Counted from the first letter of the stretch, positions 1-9,696 are shown. The stretch: DNA of 64,000 nucleotides from Thalassospira lucentensis (GCF_011806425.1 NZ_JAATOV010000001.1:806001-870000), one strand, 5' to 3'. Made by a program: numbers and translations. The notes: generated by a model from the sequence alone, not told the origin.

Positions 1-276
1 ATCGAATATGCCCGCAATTGGGGGCAGGCCATTCCACGTTGCGGGGCGGATTTGGTTGGTTATTTCGCCCCGCATGAAGGATCGGTTTCAACCGCCTATG
101 GCATCTATCATTTGCCCGATCTGGCATCCTATGAAGCCTATCGCGCGCGTCTGAAGGACGATCCGCTGGGCCGCGAGAACTATGAATTTTCCCAGCGCGA
201 AAAATTCATCCTGCGCGAAGAACGCCAGTTTCTCAAAATTGCCTCCACCCCACATGCGGAGCTTATCAAGCCATGA
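1..276 (+). CDS. NIPSNAP-family protein, 5'-truncated by window edge
   Basis: The frame is open from base 1, so the start lies outside the window; 91 residues are visible. The C-terminal part carries the pattern of the NIPSNAP branch of dimeric alpha-beta barrel proteins: a CGADLVGYF strand, then YGIYHLPDLASYEAYR and a terminal ENYEFSQREKFILREE helix. Such proteins are small cytoplasmic dimers whose substrate is usually unknown. Its stop overlaps the next start as ATGA, so the two are very probably translated together, and the partner has the same general fold. The family call is from recognition of the pattern; no function is proposed. Confidence 0.75.
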   Translation: MEYARNWGQAIPRCGADLVGYFAPHEGSVSTAYGIYHLPDLASYEAYRARLKDDPLGRENYEFSQREKFILREERQFLKIASTPHAELIKP

Positions 277-617
277 TCGCGGTGATTTTCGAAGTCACCC
301 CGCACACCGACCATTACGATGAATATCTTGCCATTGCCGGTGACCTTGGACCGATCCTTGACGGCATGGACGGATTTATTTCCATCGAACGGTTCAGTTC
401 ACTGACCACCCCGGGCAAAGTTTTATCGCTGTCATTTTGGCGTGATGAAGATGCGGTCAAGGCATGGCGCAATATCGCCGAACACCGCGCCGCCCAGATT
501 GAAGGCCGCAACCGTATCTTTGCCGATTATCGCCTGCGGGTCGCGGGTGTCATCCGTGATTACGGCCTGACCCCACGCGATCAGGCACCGGCGGATTCAT
601 CCGCCCATCACGCATAA
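273..617 (+). CDS. antibiotic biosynthesis monooxygenase (ABM) domain protein
   Basis: A 114-residue protein. It begins MIAVIFEVTPH and continues with a GMDGFISIERF segment and SLSFWRDEDAVKAWR, the typical layout of small ABM-type ferredoxin-like barrels (beta-strand, helix, conserved FxSxERF, then a W-containing strand). These are cofactor-free oxygenases or stress-related proteins of unclear substrate. The start ATG overlaps the upstream NIPSNAP stop by 4 nt, which points to a two-gene operon of related barrels. The last 20 residues are polar and probably disordered. No hairpin with a T-run is obvious before the convergent transporter gene. Confidence 0.8.
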   Translation: MIAVIFEVTPHTDHYDEYLAIAGDLGPILDGMDGFISIERFSSLTTPGKVLSLSFWRDEDAVKAWRNIAEHRAAQIEGRNRIFADYRLRVAGVIRDYGLTPRDQAPADSSAHHA

Positions 618-680
618 GTCGGCAAAGCTAAGGGGAAATTGGGAAACACGAAAAGGCCGCGTCTAAAAAAGCAATCGTGT

Positions 681-1697
681 TTAGGCCTCATTGGTGACGG
701 GTTTCGGGGATGGTCCGCCATCCTCGAAATCCTCTGCGCTGTTTGCGGCCTCCGACGCCTCGGCACGGCCCTCTTTGGCGCCAAACAAATCTGCATCTGC
801 TTCTGCGTCCTGATCGGCGGGCTTCACCCCACCTTTGTAATCAAGCAACATCACCGCCAGCACGACAATCCCCGCCCCGACAAAAATGATCGGCACCGGC
901 AACATGTCAAAGAAGATCAAATCCATCGCCACCGAAAACGGCAAGGCGGTATAGGCCGCGGGCGACACAACACTGGCGTCTGCCACGCGTACCGCGCGCA
1001 ACACCATGTAATTGGTCAGCATCGCAAAGAATCCCGCACCCGACGAATACAGCCAGTCAGCCAAGGATGCCGGATGCCAGGTAATAATCGCAATCGGCAC
1101 CCAGAACATCACCGCAATGATTTGCGGCCAAAACAGCATTGAAAAGTTAGTTTCCGTGCGGGTCAGCACCTTGGCAAACAGGGTTTGCGCCGAAAAACAA
1201 AACGCCCCGATCAACGCCGCGCCAACACCAAGCGGCACGCCAAAGCCATTCATACGCGGCGCGCACATCACCCACACCCCGACCAACCCCAAAAGGGTGG
1301 CAATCAGTTTGCGCGCTGTAAGCTTCTCGCCCAAAATCACCACCGCCATCATGACGGTCAAAAGCGCTTCGATGAACAAATAAGCATTCACTTCGGCGAT
1401 GCTCATTTGGCGCAAGGCAAAGAAAACAAAGAACAAAGAGCCGTACCAAAGCACCCCGCGCGCAAAATGCGCAAAGGGACGACGCGTGCGTATTTCGCGG
1501 GTTCCGATGAACATGACAATGATCACGAAAACCGTGACCGTCGTTATCGCACGCATGGCCAAAATCTGTGCGGTGGGCACGTCATGGGACACAAGCTTGG
1601 CACAGACATCGACAAAAACGCCCGATGCCATGGCAGCCGTCATCCACAAAACGCCACGGAAATTTCCGCTCAGGCGCAAAAGCGTCGCGGTCATCAT
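681..1697 (-). CDS. DMT-superfamily (EamA) transporter
   Basis: Inner-membrane protein of about 338 residues with roughly ten hydrophobic segments in two EamA-type halves. The first half has GVLWMTAAMASGVFVDVCAK and the second VGAALIGAFCFSAQTLFAKV. It resembles drug/metabolite exporters of the RhaT/EamA class; the substrate is unknown. After the last helix (LLDYKGG) comes an acidic tail of about 50 residues rich in Glu, Asp and Ala, which is unusual for the family. The frame stays open upstream: an alternative ATG lies at 1778. I prefer 1697 because family members start about ten residues before the first helix, but neither start has a strong ribosome-binding site. It is divergent from a LysR regulator, a usual sign of control by it. 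Confidence 0.85.
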   Translation of the reverse strand: MMTATLLRLSGNFRGVLWMTAAMASGVFVDVCAKLVSHDVPTAQILAMRAITTVTVFVIIVMFIGTREIRTRRPFAHFARGVLWYGSLFFVFFALRQMSIAEVNAYLFIEALLTVMMAVVILGEKLTARKLIATLLGLVGVWVMCAPRMNGFGVPLGVGAALIGAFCFSAQTLFAKVLTRTETNFSMLFWPQIIAVMFWVPIAIITWHPASLADWLYSSGAGFFAMLTNYMVLRAVRVADASVVSPAAYTALPFSVAMDLIFFDMLPVPIIFVGAGIVVLAVMLLDYKGGVKPADQDAEADADLFGAKEGRAEASEAANSAEDFEDGGPSPKPVTNEA

Positions 1698-1946
1698 TAT
1701 TCCAGTATCAAAGGTTGGTTGGGCTGACGGGGTTTCCGGCAGTCTGAGTTGACTGCTGCGGGTGGCGCAAGGAGACATCTTTTTACAAGCACGGCCGGAA
1801 ACCCGTATGGCGATTATCCTGCCCTTAAACTTTGAAAAATACGAATGAAGAGTTCTCAGCCATTCATGAGATTTTTTTGCCCCATTCCATACGCGATCCT
1901 GATAGAGATGACAGACCATCAAAACCAAGACTAACGGATAGAACTT

Positions 1947-2885
1947 ATGCGCCGCAAACTGCCCCCTTTACGCGCGCTTGTCGCTTTTGAAGCCACCGCC
2001 CGCCATCAAAGTGTGAAGGGTGCCGCCGAAGAATTGCACGTCACGCAAAGTGCGATTAGTCATCAGCTCCGTCAGCTTGAAGAAAACCTTGGCGTGGTAT
2101 TGTTTACCCGCAAAGGGCGCGGTCTGACCCCGACCAAATCGGCCGAACTTCTTTTGCCCCGCCTGACAGAGGCGCTTGACGGCATTGCTGACATCACTGG
2201 CGAAGTCGGCCCGGACAAGGGTAAGGCCATTCGCATTGGCGCACTGGCGACCCCGGCCCTGACCGTTTTGATGTATGAACTCGACAATCTGCATGCGCGC
2301 ATACCGGCCGATATTCCGGTTCAGTTTCGCAAGATCGAATTTGATGACGATCTCGATCCGCTTGAAATTGATCTGGCCCTGCAAATCGCGCCAAAGGACC
2401 TACCCGGCCCTGAAAACTGGGTGACCGAACTTCTCACCCCCGAAGTCTATACTGCCTTTGCCGCCCCGCAATGGCTGGAAAAGCGCGGATTTGATGCCTA
2501 TAACATCGATATCCAGGGGCTTAATCCGCGTGACATTCTACTGATCGATAGCGACAGCGAACAGTTTTCCCAGATCGATCAATGGTTCAAAAATGCGGGC
2601 TTTGCCCTGACCGATTGTTCGACTTTCAGCCACCATATCTGGGCGCTCGAAGCTGCCCGTGCCGGTCAGGGCATTGTGGCCAGCACCGATGTGGTGGCGC
2701 GTAATTACGTCGAACGCGGCGAATTGGTTGCCCTTAATTTCCCCGATTTCGTCGCCCACTGGTGGTATCGGCTGTTGATCCGCCCGGCACGGCAAAAAGA
2801 CCCGGTCGTGATCGAAGCCGCCAACTGGATCCGCGAACTGATCAATCCAAGAACGGCATCACTTGCCCGTAAAAAGATTTTGTAA
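1947..2885 (+). CDS. LysR-family transcriptional regulator (GcvA-like)
   Basis: A 312-residue regulator. Residues 6-65 form the winged helix-turn-helix (LRALVAFEATARHQSVKGAA, then VTQSAISHQLRQLEENLG), followed by the periplasmic-binding-like effector domain. The opening RRKLPPLRALVAFE and RGLTPT are typical of the GcvA/AmpR subgroup. It is divergently transcribed from the DMT transporter with about 250 bp between the preferred starts, the classical arrangement for a LysR regulator controlling its neighbour and itself. The effector cannot be told from sequence. The ATG at 1947 starts exactly at the family's usual N-terminus. Confidence 0.9.
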   Translation: MRRKLPPLRALVAFEATARHQSVKGAAEELHVTQSAISHQLRQLEENLGVVLFTRKGRGLTPTKSAELLLPRLTEALDGIADITGEVGPDKGKAIRIGALATPALTVLMYELDNLHARIPADIPVQFRKIEFDDDLDPLEIDLALQIAPKDLPGPENWVTELLTPEVYTAFAAPQWLEKRGFDAYNIDIQGLNPRDILLIDSDSEQFSQIDQWFKNAGFALTDCSTFSHHIWALEAARAGQGIVASTDVVARNYVERGELVALNFPDFVAHWWYRLLIRPARQKDPVVIEAANWIRELINPRTASLARKKIL

Positions 2886-3228
2886 TCCGTTCCCGCAGCG
2901 TCCAATGCATCCTGCGCAAACGATTTCGCGCCGAAACACCAAACGTTTTCGCCGCTTAATCGCGCGATGGCCTGCCGCGTTCTGACCATATAACGTGATG
3001 AAAAATCTGGATTTCGTCCCCGTCTGTCACATGACAAATTGCGGGCGAAATCGGTTACGGCGTCACTTTCGACCATGGATGGACGCGCACCCCCTTGGAA
3101 GCTGTGACATTTCGCGATAAAAGGGCGGCATCATTCTCCTTTGGGTACGATTTACGTAGCTGAAGCCGAAAACAGCCGTCCCGATGATTCGGGGCATGCC
3201 TTTAAAAAAGCGAAAGGGATTTTCCCAG
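2886..3228. other. gene-free interval upstream of ppa
   Basis: About 340 bp between the LysR regulator and ppa. It should hold the ppa promoter and leader. I see no convincing coding frame, no intrinsic terminator and no clear repeat. Confidence 0.5.
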
Positions 3229-3753
3229 ATGGATCTCAACAAGATTCCCGTCGGCAAAGATGTTCCATGGGACGTAAATGTCGTCATCGAAATTCCGCAA
3301 GGCGGTCCGGTAAAGTATGAAGTCGACAAAGATTCCGGCGCGATCTTCGTTGACCGTTTCTTGCATACCTCGATGTATTACCCGGTCAATTACGGCTTCA
3401 TCCCCAACACGCTTGGTGAAGATGGCGATCCGGTTGATGCCATGGTCATGTTCCGTGAGCCGGTCGTTGCTGGTTCGGTCATCCGTGCGCGTCCGGTCGG
3501 CGTTCTGATCATGGAAGACGAAGCTGGTCAGGACGAAAAACTGATCTGCGTCCCGCATGACAAGATCGACCCGTACTACACCGACATCAAATCCTACGAA
3601 GATCTGCCGCAGATTCTGCGCGATCAGATCCAGCACTTCTTCGAGCGTTACAAAGACCTCGAAAAAGGCAAATGGGTTAAAGTCACCGGTTGGGAAGGCG
3701 CTGAAAAAGCGGCCAGCCTGATCGAAGAAGGTGTGACCCGTCTGGGCAAATAA
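3229..3753 (+). CDS. ppa: inorganic pyrophosphatase
   Basis: Soluble family I pyrophosphatase, 174 residues, against about 175 in E. coli. It hydrolyses PPi to two phosphates and so pulls biosynthetic reactions forward. The metal-binding signature DGDPVD falls at residues 65-70, giving Asp65, Asp67 and Asp70, the same numbering as the E. coli enzyme. The conserved [12 protein letters not shown] precedes it. The start is set by AAAGGGA about 10 nt upstream of ATG 3229; the frame is open further upstream, but those residues ([10 protein letters not shown]) lie outside the family. It is a single-gene unit closed by a strong terminator. Confidence 0.97.
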   Translation: MDLNKIPVGKDVPWDVNVVIEIPQGGPVKYEVDKDSGAIFVDRFLHTSMYYPVNYGFIPNTLGEDGDPVDAMVMFREPVVAGSVIRARPVGVLIMEDEAGQDEKLICVPHDKIDPYYTDIKSYEDLPQILRDQIQHFFERYKDLEKGKWVKVTGWEGAEKAASLIEEGVTRLGK

Positions 3754-3781
3754 GCCCCTGACCGCACATCCGAGAATATGA

Positions 3782-3819
3782 AACAGCGCCCCGTTTTGTC
3801 ACAGGGCGCTGTTTTTTTT
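3782..3819 (+). terminator. rho-independent terminator of ppa
   Basis: A 9-bp GC-rich stem (ACAGCGCCC pairing with GGGCGCTGT) with a 12-nt loop, followed by eight T residues. Confidence 0.92.
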
Positions 3820-3989
3820 GTCCAAAAGGACCAAACCCGCAAAATCTTTCCATCACCGATCCGTGATGCACCTTGCGAAACGCGTGCTTTGCCATAACTT
3901 TACCTTTGTTCTGGCGCATCATCCTCGCCAAAGTCCCGTGATACGGACTCAAATGCCGTATTTGCCCCTTCGATGACGGACCTGATTGA

Positions 3990-4532
3990 ATGCAAGACAC
4001 CGCCACCGCACATCCCGCCCCCAAACCGGTCGAGATATCCGTCTCGCCTGACGGCGTGTTGCGCGTGGGGGATCAGGAATTTCGCTGTGCGCTGGGGGTC
4101 AATGGCGTCATTGATGCCAATGACAAAACCGAAGGCGACGGCAAAAGCCCCGCCGGGCGTTGGCGATTGCGATATGTGATGTACCGGGCCGATCATCGCC
4201 CCTGCCCGCATACCAAACTGCCGGTTACGACCATTTCATTTTCAGATGGCTGGTGTGACGATCCCAACCACCCTGACTATAACCGGCCCGTGCGCTTGCC
4301 ATTTGATGCCAGCCACGAAAAGCTTTATCGCGATGATGACGCCTATAACATCGTCGTCGTGCTGGGCCACAATGATGATCCGCCCATACCGGGAAAAGGA
4401 TCGGCGATTTTCATGCATGTCGCCAAACCTGACTATCGCGGTACAGAGGGCTGCGTTGCCCTCGCCGAACCCGATCTTGAAACGGTTTTGAGCCTCGTCG
4501 AATACGACACATACATCACCATCAACGCGTAA
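3990..4532 (+). CDS. L,D-transpeptidase (YkuD)-like protein
   Basis: A 180-residue protein with the L,D-transpeptidase catalytic pattern HVAKPDYRGTEGCVAL at about residues 143-158 (His143, Cys155). The family normally crosslinks peptidoglycan or ties lipoproteins to it through a Cys nucleophile. This is the short single-domain form common in alphaproteobacteria (family often named YkuD-like or ErfK). The usual SxGC is TEGC here. I see no N-terminal signal peptide in the chosen frame, so export is unexplained; a cytoplasmic role or a missed upstream start are both possible. It stands alone between ppa and the DUF2333 gene. Confidence 0.8.
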   Translation: MQDTATAHPAPKPVEISVSPDGVLRVGDQEFRCALGVNGVIDANDKTEGDGKSPAGRWRLRYVMYRADHRPCPHTKLPVTTISFSDGWCDDPNHPDYNRPVRLPFDASHEKLYRDDDAYNIVVVLGHNDDPPIPGKGSAIFMHVAKPDYRGTEGCVALAEPDLETVLSLVEYDTYITINA

Positions 4533-4674
4533 AGATCGTTCTTCGCCACCCACGATCCAAGCCCCACTCAACCGCTGACCGGCAAGACCGACGAAGTGCC
4601 ATGAAATCATGCACTTGCCGTTTGGGCGCCGACAGCCTAGGTTCAATGGCCGGATATAATTCACAGGACAAGTC

Positions 4675-5649
4675 ATGATTGAAGACGATTATCTGTACAA
4701 AAAAGGCGGTATGGCAGGATTTAGAGCGCGACTGAGACGTGTTTTCGGTTCACGCAAATTCTGGATCGGCGGCCTTGCCGTAATCGTCCTTGTGGCTGTG
4801 GTCTATTATCCGGTGGGCATGGCAATTGTGCATCGCATCGATGACAACCCTGATTTTGTCGGCAATTATCAGGGGGGCAGCCATTCGGTAAACACCGCAG
4901 CAGCCCTGATTGATCGCGAAGTCAATCAAAACCGCTGGACGGCGAATGATCCGTTCTTCCTGCCCGGTGGGGCGCTCGATAACATGCCGAACTTCCAGTC
5001 CGGTGTGATCTATGCCCTGTCGCGCTTTGCGATCGAACTGTCTGACCAGATCGGGCGGACCCGTGGCTCCAGTCAGGTTGACCCGGATTTGGACAATGCT
5101 GCTGGCCTGTTGAAATTCCGGGGTGATAAATGGGTGTTTGATCCCAGTGTATCGCTGCTGCCCGGTGTGACATCTGAACAGCAATATCGCGACGCGATCC
5201 GTTCGCTTCGCAAATATAATCAGCGCCTGATCAACGGAAATGCCGTTTTCGAACGTCGTGCCGATAACCTGCAAGAAACCCTGAACCGCTTTGCCAACGA
5301 TCTTGGTTCGGCATCGGCCCTTTTGGATGACAAAGTCGACGCCCCGTCGATTTTTGACACCACCGCCGATGACGTCTTCTATGCCACCAAGGGACGTCTT
5401 TATGCCTATAGCCTGATCCTGCGCGATCTCGGAACGGACTTCGAACAGGTCATTAATGAACGTCAGGTTGCCCCGGCATGGGCCGAAATGGTTGAATCGT
5501 TGCAACATGCCGCCGCCTTGGATCCGGTGGTTGTGATCAATGGGTCGGCTGATGGCATCATTTTCCCCAACCATCTGGCGGGGCTCGGATTTTATTTGCT
5601 GCGCGCCCGTACCCAGATGCGTGAAATCAGCAGCATCCTGCAACGCTAA
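4675..5649 (+). CDS. DUF2333 family membrane-anchored protein
   Basis: A 324-residue protein with a single N-terminal membrane helix (about residues 30-52, IGGLAVIVLVAVVYYPVGMA) and a large periplasmic part. It matches my recollection of DUF2333: the helix followed by HRIDDNPDF, an AAALIDREVNQNRW segment with NDPFFLPGGALDNMPNFQ, and a DVFYATKGRLYAYSLILRDL motif. The function is unknown; the family is common in proteobacteria and is predicted to sit in the inner membrane facing the periplasm. The start ATG at 4675 has CACAGGA about 7 nt upstream. Its immediate neighbours give no functional clue. Confidence 0.88.
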   Translation: MIEDDYLYKKGGMAGFRARLRRVFGSRKFWIGGLAVIVLVAVVYYPVGMAIVHRIDDNPDFVGNYQGGSHSVNTAAALIDREVNQNRWTANDPFFLPGGALDNMPNFQSGVIYALSRFAIELSDQIGRTRGSSQVDPDLDNAAGLLKFRGDKWVFDPSVSLLPGVTSEQQYRDAIRSLRKYNQRLINGNAVFERRADNLQETLNRFANDLGSASALLDDKVDAPSIFDTTADDVFYATKGRLYAYSLILRDLGTDFEQVINERQVAPAWAEMVESLQHAAALDPVVVINGSADGIIFPNHLAGLGFYLLRARTQMREISSILQR

Positions 5650-5810
5650 TCGTAATTTCGGTCACATATCGTAGGGCATGAATACCTGAGTTGCGCGCTG
5701 TGACTTGATCTTTTTGGTTTTTTGCCCCATTTAGGGCCTAACCAAATAAACGTAGATTGCCGTGCGGGCACAAAATGCCCCGGCAATCAGAGTGAGAGGA
5801 CAAGCTGACC

Positions 5811-6380
5811 ATGTTCATTCAAACTGAACCAACGCCGAACCCCGCAACCCTTAAATTCCTGCCGGGTGAGGAAGTGATGGGCCGCCTGGGCACCGCGAAC
5901 TTCGTCAAGGGTGACGAAGCCGTGAAATCACCGCTTGCGCGTAAACTGTTCGAAGTTGATGGCATTGCCGGTGTGTTCCTTGGCGGTGATTTTATCACCA
6001 TCACCAAAGACGACTCCAAAGATTGGCAGACCCTAAAACCGCAGATTCTTGGCGGTATTATGGAGCATTACACGTCTGGCCAGTCGGTTCTTGATCAGAA
6101 TTCCGATGCCGCAACCGGTGCCAGCACCGCCGCCGAAGGCGACAACGAGCTGGTAAGCCAGATCAAAGAACTGCTTGATACCCGTGTCCGTCCGGCCGTG
6201 GCACAGGATGGTGGCGATATCGTCTTCCACCGTTTCGAAGACGGCGTTGTTTACCTTGAAATGCACGGCGCATGCGCTGGCTGCCCAAGCAGCACCGCGA
6301 CCCTGAAAATGGGCATCGAAAACATGCTGCGTTATTACGTGCCAGAAGTTCAGGCCGTCGAACCGGTCATGGCAGACTGA
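5811..6380 (+). CDS. NifU-like Fe-S scaffold (Nfu type)
   Basis: A 189-residue protein with two domains: an N-terminal Nfu_N domain opening MFIQTEPTPNPATLKFLPG, and a C-terminal NifU domain with CAGCPSS at Cys155 and Cys158. This is the alphaproteobacterial ancestor-like form of mitochondrial NFU1, which carries a [4Fe-4S] cluster bridged between two subunits and hands it to apo-enzymes such as lipoate synthase. All key residues are present and the length is normal. The ATG at 5811 follows GTGAGAGGACAAG, an acceptable ribosome-binding site. Confidence 0.95.
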   Translation: MFIQTEPTPNPATLKFLPGEEVMGRLGTANFVKGDEAVKSPLARKLFEVDGIAGVFLGGDFITITKDDSKDWQTLKPQILGGIMEHYTSGQSVLDQNSDAATGASTAAEGDNELVSQIKELLDTRVRPAVAQDGGDIVFHRFEDGVVYLEMHGACAGCPSSTATLKMGIENMLRYYVPEVQAVEPVMAD

Positions 6381-6412
6381 CCGAAAAAGACCCCGAGTCG
6401 TTAACAAAACAC

Positions 6413-6456
6413 TTACGCCCGACGCAGCATTCGTTTTGTGCCGGGCGTAATTATTA
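6413..6456 (+). terminator. hairpin 3' of the Nfu gene
   Basis: A 9-bp stem (TTACGCCCG with CGGGCGTAA) with a 20-nt loop followed by TTATTA, a weak T tract. It probably ends the Nfu transcript. Confidence 0.6.
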
Positions 6457-6583
6457 TGTGCCCAACGCAAAGGATAACGCGGACTTCTCAACCACGAGAA
6501 TATTGTCCGTTGCGATCTTGGCCCGTGGCAGGCATAGATAACGTCCAAATGGGGTGGGCAGTGTTACTGATCCTGGAGATTAC

Positions 6584-7576
6584 ATGATGAATAGCGCAAA
6601 AACAGGCCTGTACAGGAAAATTGCGCTCGCTTCGATCTTCGGAGCGGTCAGCTTACTCTATATTGGCATTTTTACCGGAATTGATATTTCGCCGCAGCCA
6701 ACAAGCCCAGACGAGGAAACCGTCGTTGAGGCACCAACGGCAGCACCGGTAAAGAAAACCAAACCAGCCTATCGCCGCGGACCCGAGGTGATTGCGCTGA
6801 ACCAGTATTTCAAAAGCATCGGTTACCTTCTGCCCACACTGACCGAAGTCCCGCGCGTTTACATCAAACGCGTACCAAAGGGACTTGGCGAACTGGCATC
6901 GGTCAAAGAACGCAAACAGCTTTTCCTGCGCATCATGTTGCCATTGGCCATGCGCGTGAACGAAGAAATCAACGCGCGCCGTGATCGTCTGATGGCCATT
7001 CAGGCCAAGGGCATTTCGGGCATCCCCGTCAGTGTCAAAGACCAGCAATGGGTTTCCCAGCTGATGAAACGCTATCGGGTGACCGATGGCGGCATCACGG
7101 CCCTGCTTGAACGGATCGATGTGATCCCGACCTCCTTGATGATGGCCCAGTCGGCCGAAGAAAGCGGTTGGGGCACCTCGCGGTTTGTGCGTAAGGGTAA
7201 CGCCCTGTTTGGTCAGTGGGCCTGGGGCGATGCCGAAGGCATCATTCCCAAAGATCGCGAAGATGGCAAAACCCACGTCATTAAGGCGTTTCCAAGCCTG
7301 ATGGACAGTGTCCGGGCCTATGCACGCAACATCAACTCCCACCCCGCCTATCAGGCCCTGCGCGAAGAACGTGCGCGCCTGCGCGCCGAGGGGCAACGCG
7401 TCACCGGTTGGGATCTTGCATCGACCCTGACGAAATATTCAGAACGCGGTGAAGAATATGTCGAAAGCCTGCATGCCATCATGCGGGTCAATGACCTAAC
7501 CGACCTTGATGGGCTGCAATTTGCCGCCGAGGACGTCCCACCGCCGCCAAAGGTGCTGGCATCGCGCGACGACTAA
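6584..7576 (+). CDS. Bax-like glucosaminidase, membrane-anchored
   Basis: A 330-residue protein with a hydrophobic segment at about residues 12-34 acting as signal or anchor, a proline-rich linker, then a glucosaminidase domain of the E. coli Bax / LytG type. The catalytic neighbourhood is AQSAEESGWGTSRF with Glu at about 192-193, followed by GNALFGQWAW. It should cleave beta-1,4 GlcNAc bonds in peptidoglycan in the periplasm. The start is ATG 6584 (ATG 6587 is adjacent), with CTGGAG just upstream; a GTG at 6554 extends the frame but has no such support. Confidence 0.88.
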   Translation: MMNSAKTGLYRKIALASIFGAVSLLYIGIFTGIDISPQPTSPDEETVVEAPTAAPVKKTKPAYRRGPEVIALNQYFKSIGYLLPTLTEVPRVYIKRVPKGLGELASVKERKQLFLRIMLPLAMRVNEEINARRDRLMAIQAKGISGIPVSVKDQQWVSQLMKRYRVTDGGITALLERIDVIPTSLMMAQSAEESGWGTSRFVRKGNALFGQWAWGDAEGIIPKDREDGKTHVIKAFPSLMDSVRAYARNINSHPAYQALREERARLRAEGQRVTGWDLASTLTKYSERGEEYVESLHAIMRVNDLTDLDGLQFAAEDVPPPPKVLASRDD

Positions 7577-7614
7577 TCATCAGACCTTCTGAGACCAAAT
7601 AACGCTCAGAAACC

Positions 7615-7648
7615 ACAAAAAAGGGATCCACACGGATCCCTTTTTCAT
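7615..7648. terminator. bidirectional terminator between convergent genes
   Basis: A perfect 9-bp stem AAGGGATCC / GGATCCCTT with a 4-nt loop, flanked by an A-run on the left and TTTTT on the right, so it can serve both the glucosaminidase gene and the convergent lipoprotein gene. Confidence 0.88.
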
Positions 7649-7675
7649 GTCTGAACCAAATATATTGATCTCAGC

Positions 7676-8134
7676 TTACGGGCGACCGCGATAAATCCAG
7701 CCCTTTTCGGACTTCACCAACCGAATTTCATTTTCAATAACCCGGCGGTCGCCTGCTTTGAAGTCACCTTCTTTGAGCGCCAGCATTTTGGTTTTCACCA
7801 AATCAATCGCGTCACTTACGGTGTCGCCAACCTGATCAAGGTCCCCGGCTGCCTTGCCCTTTTCCGACACATCATCGGCGAACTCGGCAAGGGTACGGTC
7901 AAACACCAGATCGTAACGCACCATCGCAATGACTTCGTCATCGTCTTGGGAAATGCTGTTGGTTTTGGTGACGTTTTCAACGTGGCCCACTTTGGCATAC
8001 GGGTCTTGCCGGAACCGTTCGATTACGGCCGTTGTAATCTCATCGCTGCTCGGTCCCTTTGCCTCTGGGTCGTCGCATGCTGCAAGAAACGGGAAAAACA
8101 TAAAAACGGCAAGAAACCGGGTCATCTGGCCCAT
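7676..8134 (-). CDS. small predicted lipoprotein, function unknown
   Basis: A 152-residue protein. It begins with a short signal peptide and lipobox LAAC (Cys20), followed by Asp-Asp, which would favour inner-membrane retention by the classical +2 rule; that rule is not certain in this group. The mature part is charged and mixed alpha/beta with no motif I recognise. A second in-frame ATG at 8125 would also give a full signal peptide. It is convergent with the glucosaminidase gene and shares its terminator. Confidence 0.8.
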   Translation of the reverse strand: MGQMTRFLAVFMFFPFLAACDDPEAKGPSSDEITTAVIERFRQDPYAKVGHVENVTKTNSISQDDDEVIAMVRYDLVFDRTLAEFADDVSEKGKAAGDLDQVGDTVSDAIDLVKTKMLALKEGDFKAGDRRVIENEIRLVKSEKGWIYRGRP

Positions 8135-8420
8135 GAACGATATCCTATTTTGCGGGTAGAACGACGATGTTAATCTGGTGTGCCGATCACATGTGGCAAA
8201 AATCAGGTCGACGCGCCCAGTACACGATAAAATCCATCACAAAACACAGTATCACAGTCGCCCCCCAATCAGAATGACCCGCAACGCCCGACCCGAAAGC
8301 ACGCGATCCAATGTGCCGATTGGGTGGGTGTTGTTAAAACCAGACTATCTTATGATTTCAGGACCGCTTATCTTGCCCTGAATGTCAGTCCCCTGCCCCA
8401 AAACCTGTTGGTAGCATAAC
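8135..8420. other. intergenic interval between divergent genes
   Basis: About 285 bp between the lipoprotein and permease starts, presumably holding both promoters. I see no convincing coding frame or repeat. Confidence 0.45.
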
Positions 8421-9626
8421 GTGTTATTCGATTTGATCATTGCATTGACGACACTGGCTGTCGGGTTCGTTTTGGTGTTGCCACATGTTGCCCGGTTTCC
8501 GTTATGGCGCGCGGTTGTCACCCCGCTGGCCTCGATCATCGGCAGTGGCTTTTTGTTGCTGGGCCCCGTGCTCAGCCACGGCTATGGCGGCTTTGCCCCC
8601 TTGGTGATGATCGGGCTCTGTGCGGTGGCCTATATGTTTGGCGGGGTGATCCGGTCCAATATTGCTGCGGGTGAAACCACCATTATCGAAGGTGGGCACG
8701 GCATCTTGGCCAAACGCATTGAAAACGTGTCGTCTTGGGCGTTGGCCTTTGCCTATATCATTTCGGTTTCGTATTATTTGAACTTGCTCGGCGCCTTCGC
8801 GCTCAGCCTCACCCCGTATAACTCCGACTTTGACGCCAAACTTTTGACGTCTGGCGTTTTTGTCCTGATCGTTATTGTCGGGTGTACCAACGGGTTCAAA
8901 AGTCTCGAACGGATGGAATATTTTTCCGTCGCGATCAAACTGGCAATCATCGCCGGGCTGATCATTGGCTTGATTGTCAATTTTGGGGATCAGGCCCGGC
9001 AAAACACCCTGATCCTTAATCCGCAAACCGTCACAGGATGGCCCGCCGTCACCATGGCGTTGGGCCTGTTAATCACGGTTCAGGGGTTTGAAACATCGCG
9101 GTATCTGGGATCGGTTTATGATGCGAAAATGCGCATTCGATCCATGCGCATGGCGCAATGGCTCTCGACCGCGATTTACGTGATTTATATTGTTCTGATT
9201 TGCTATGCGTTTCGGCCCGATCAAATGTCGATGTCTGAAACCGGCATCATCGACATGATGCAAATCGTCGCACCGATTTTGCCCTTCTTGCTGGTTTCAG
9301 CCGCCCTTGCCTCGCAATTTAGTGCCGCCATCGCCGATACCAGCGGATCGGGCGGCTTGTTCACCGAATTGTCGCGCAACCGCATCAGCGAACCGCAGGC
9401 CTATTTCATTCTGGCGGTGATCGGCATTACCCTGACATGGTCGGCCGATATTTTTGCCATTGTCAGTTATGCCTCGCGCGGGTTTGCCATCTATTACGGC
9501 CTGCAATCAGCCTTGGCCGCCGTCATTGCCATCAAACAAAAATCCGGTGCGCTTAAAGTCAGTTGGTATCTGGCCCTGGCAAGCCTCGGCGCGGTCATCG
9601 CGCTATTTGGGCAGGCCATCGAATAA
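8421..9626 (+). CDS. APC-like multi-spanning permease, substrate unknown
   Basis: A 401-residue polytopic inner-membrane protein with about eleven to twelve hydrophobic segments. The first helix pair (PLASIIGSGFLLLGPVLSHG) is followed by GGVIRSNIAAGETTI and a conserved-looking GFETSRYLGSVYDA in the middle. This resembles the LeuT-fold amino acid/polyamine superfamily but is far from the well-known members, so no substrate is offered. The start is a GTG at 8421; the first residues are already hydrophobic, which fits an N-in first helix. Upstream about 285 bp is free of genes. Confidence 0.7.
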   Translation: MLFDLIIALTTLAVGFVLVLPHVARFPLWRAVVTPLASIIGSGFLLLGPVLSHGYGGFAPLVMIGLCAVAYMFGGVIRSNIAAGETTIIEGGHGILAKRIENVSSWALAFAYIISVSYYLNLLGAFALSLTPYNSDFDAKLLTSGVFVLIVIVGCTNGFKSLERMEYFSVAIKLAIIAGLIIGLIVNFGDQARQNTLILNPQTVTGWPAVTMALGLLITVQGFETSRYLGSVYDAKMRIRSMRMAQWLSTAIYVIYIVLICYAFRPDQMSMSETGIIDMMQIVAPILPFLLVSAALASQFSAAIADTSGSGGLFTELSRNRISEPQAYFILAVIGITLTWSADIFAIVSYASRGFAIYYGLQSALAAVIAIKQKSGALKVSWYLALASLGAVIALFGQAIE

Positions 9627-9696
9627 TCCTCCACCACCCTGCGCCAACGCACCCCGATACGCCGCTACACACTCCGAACCAAAGCGCGCCTTGCAA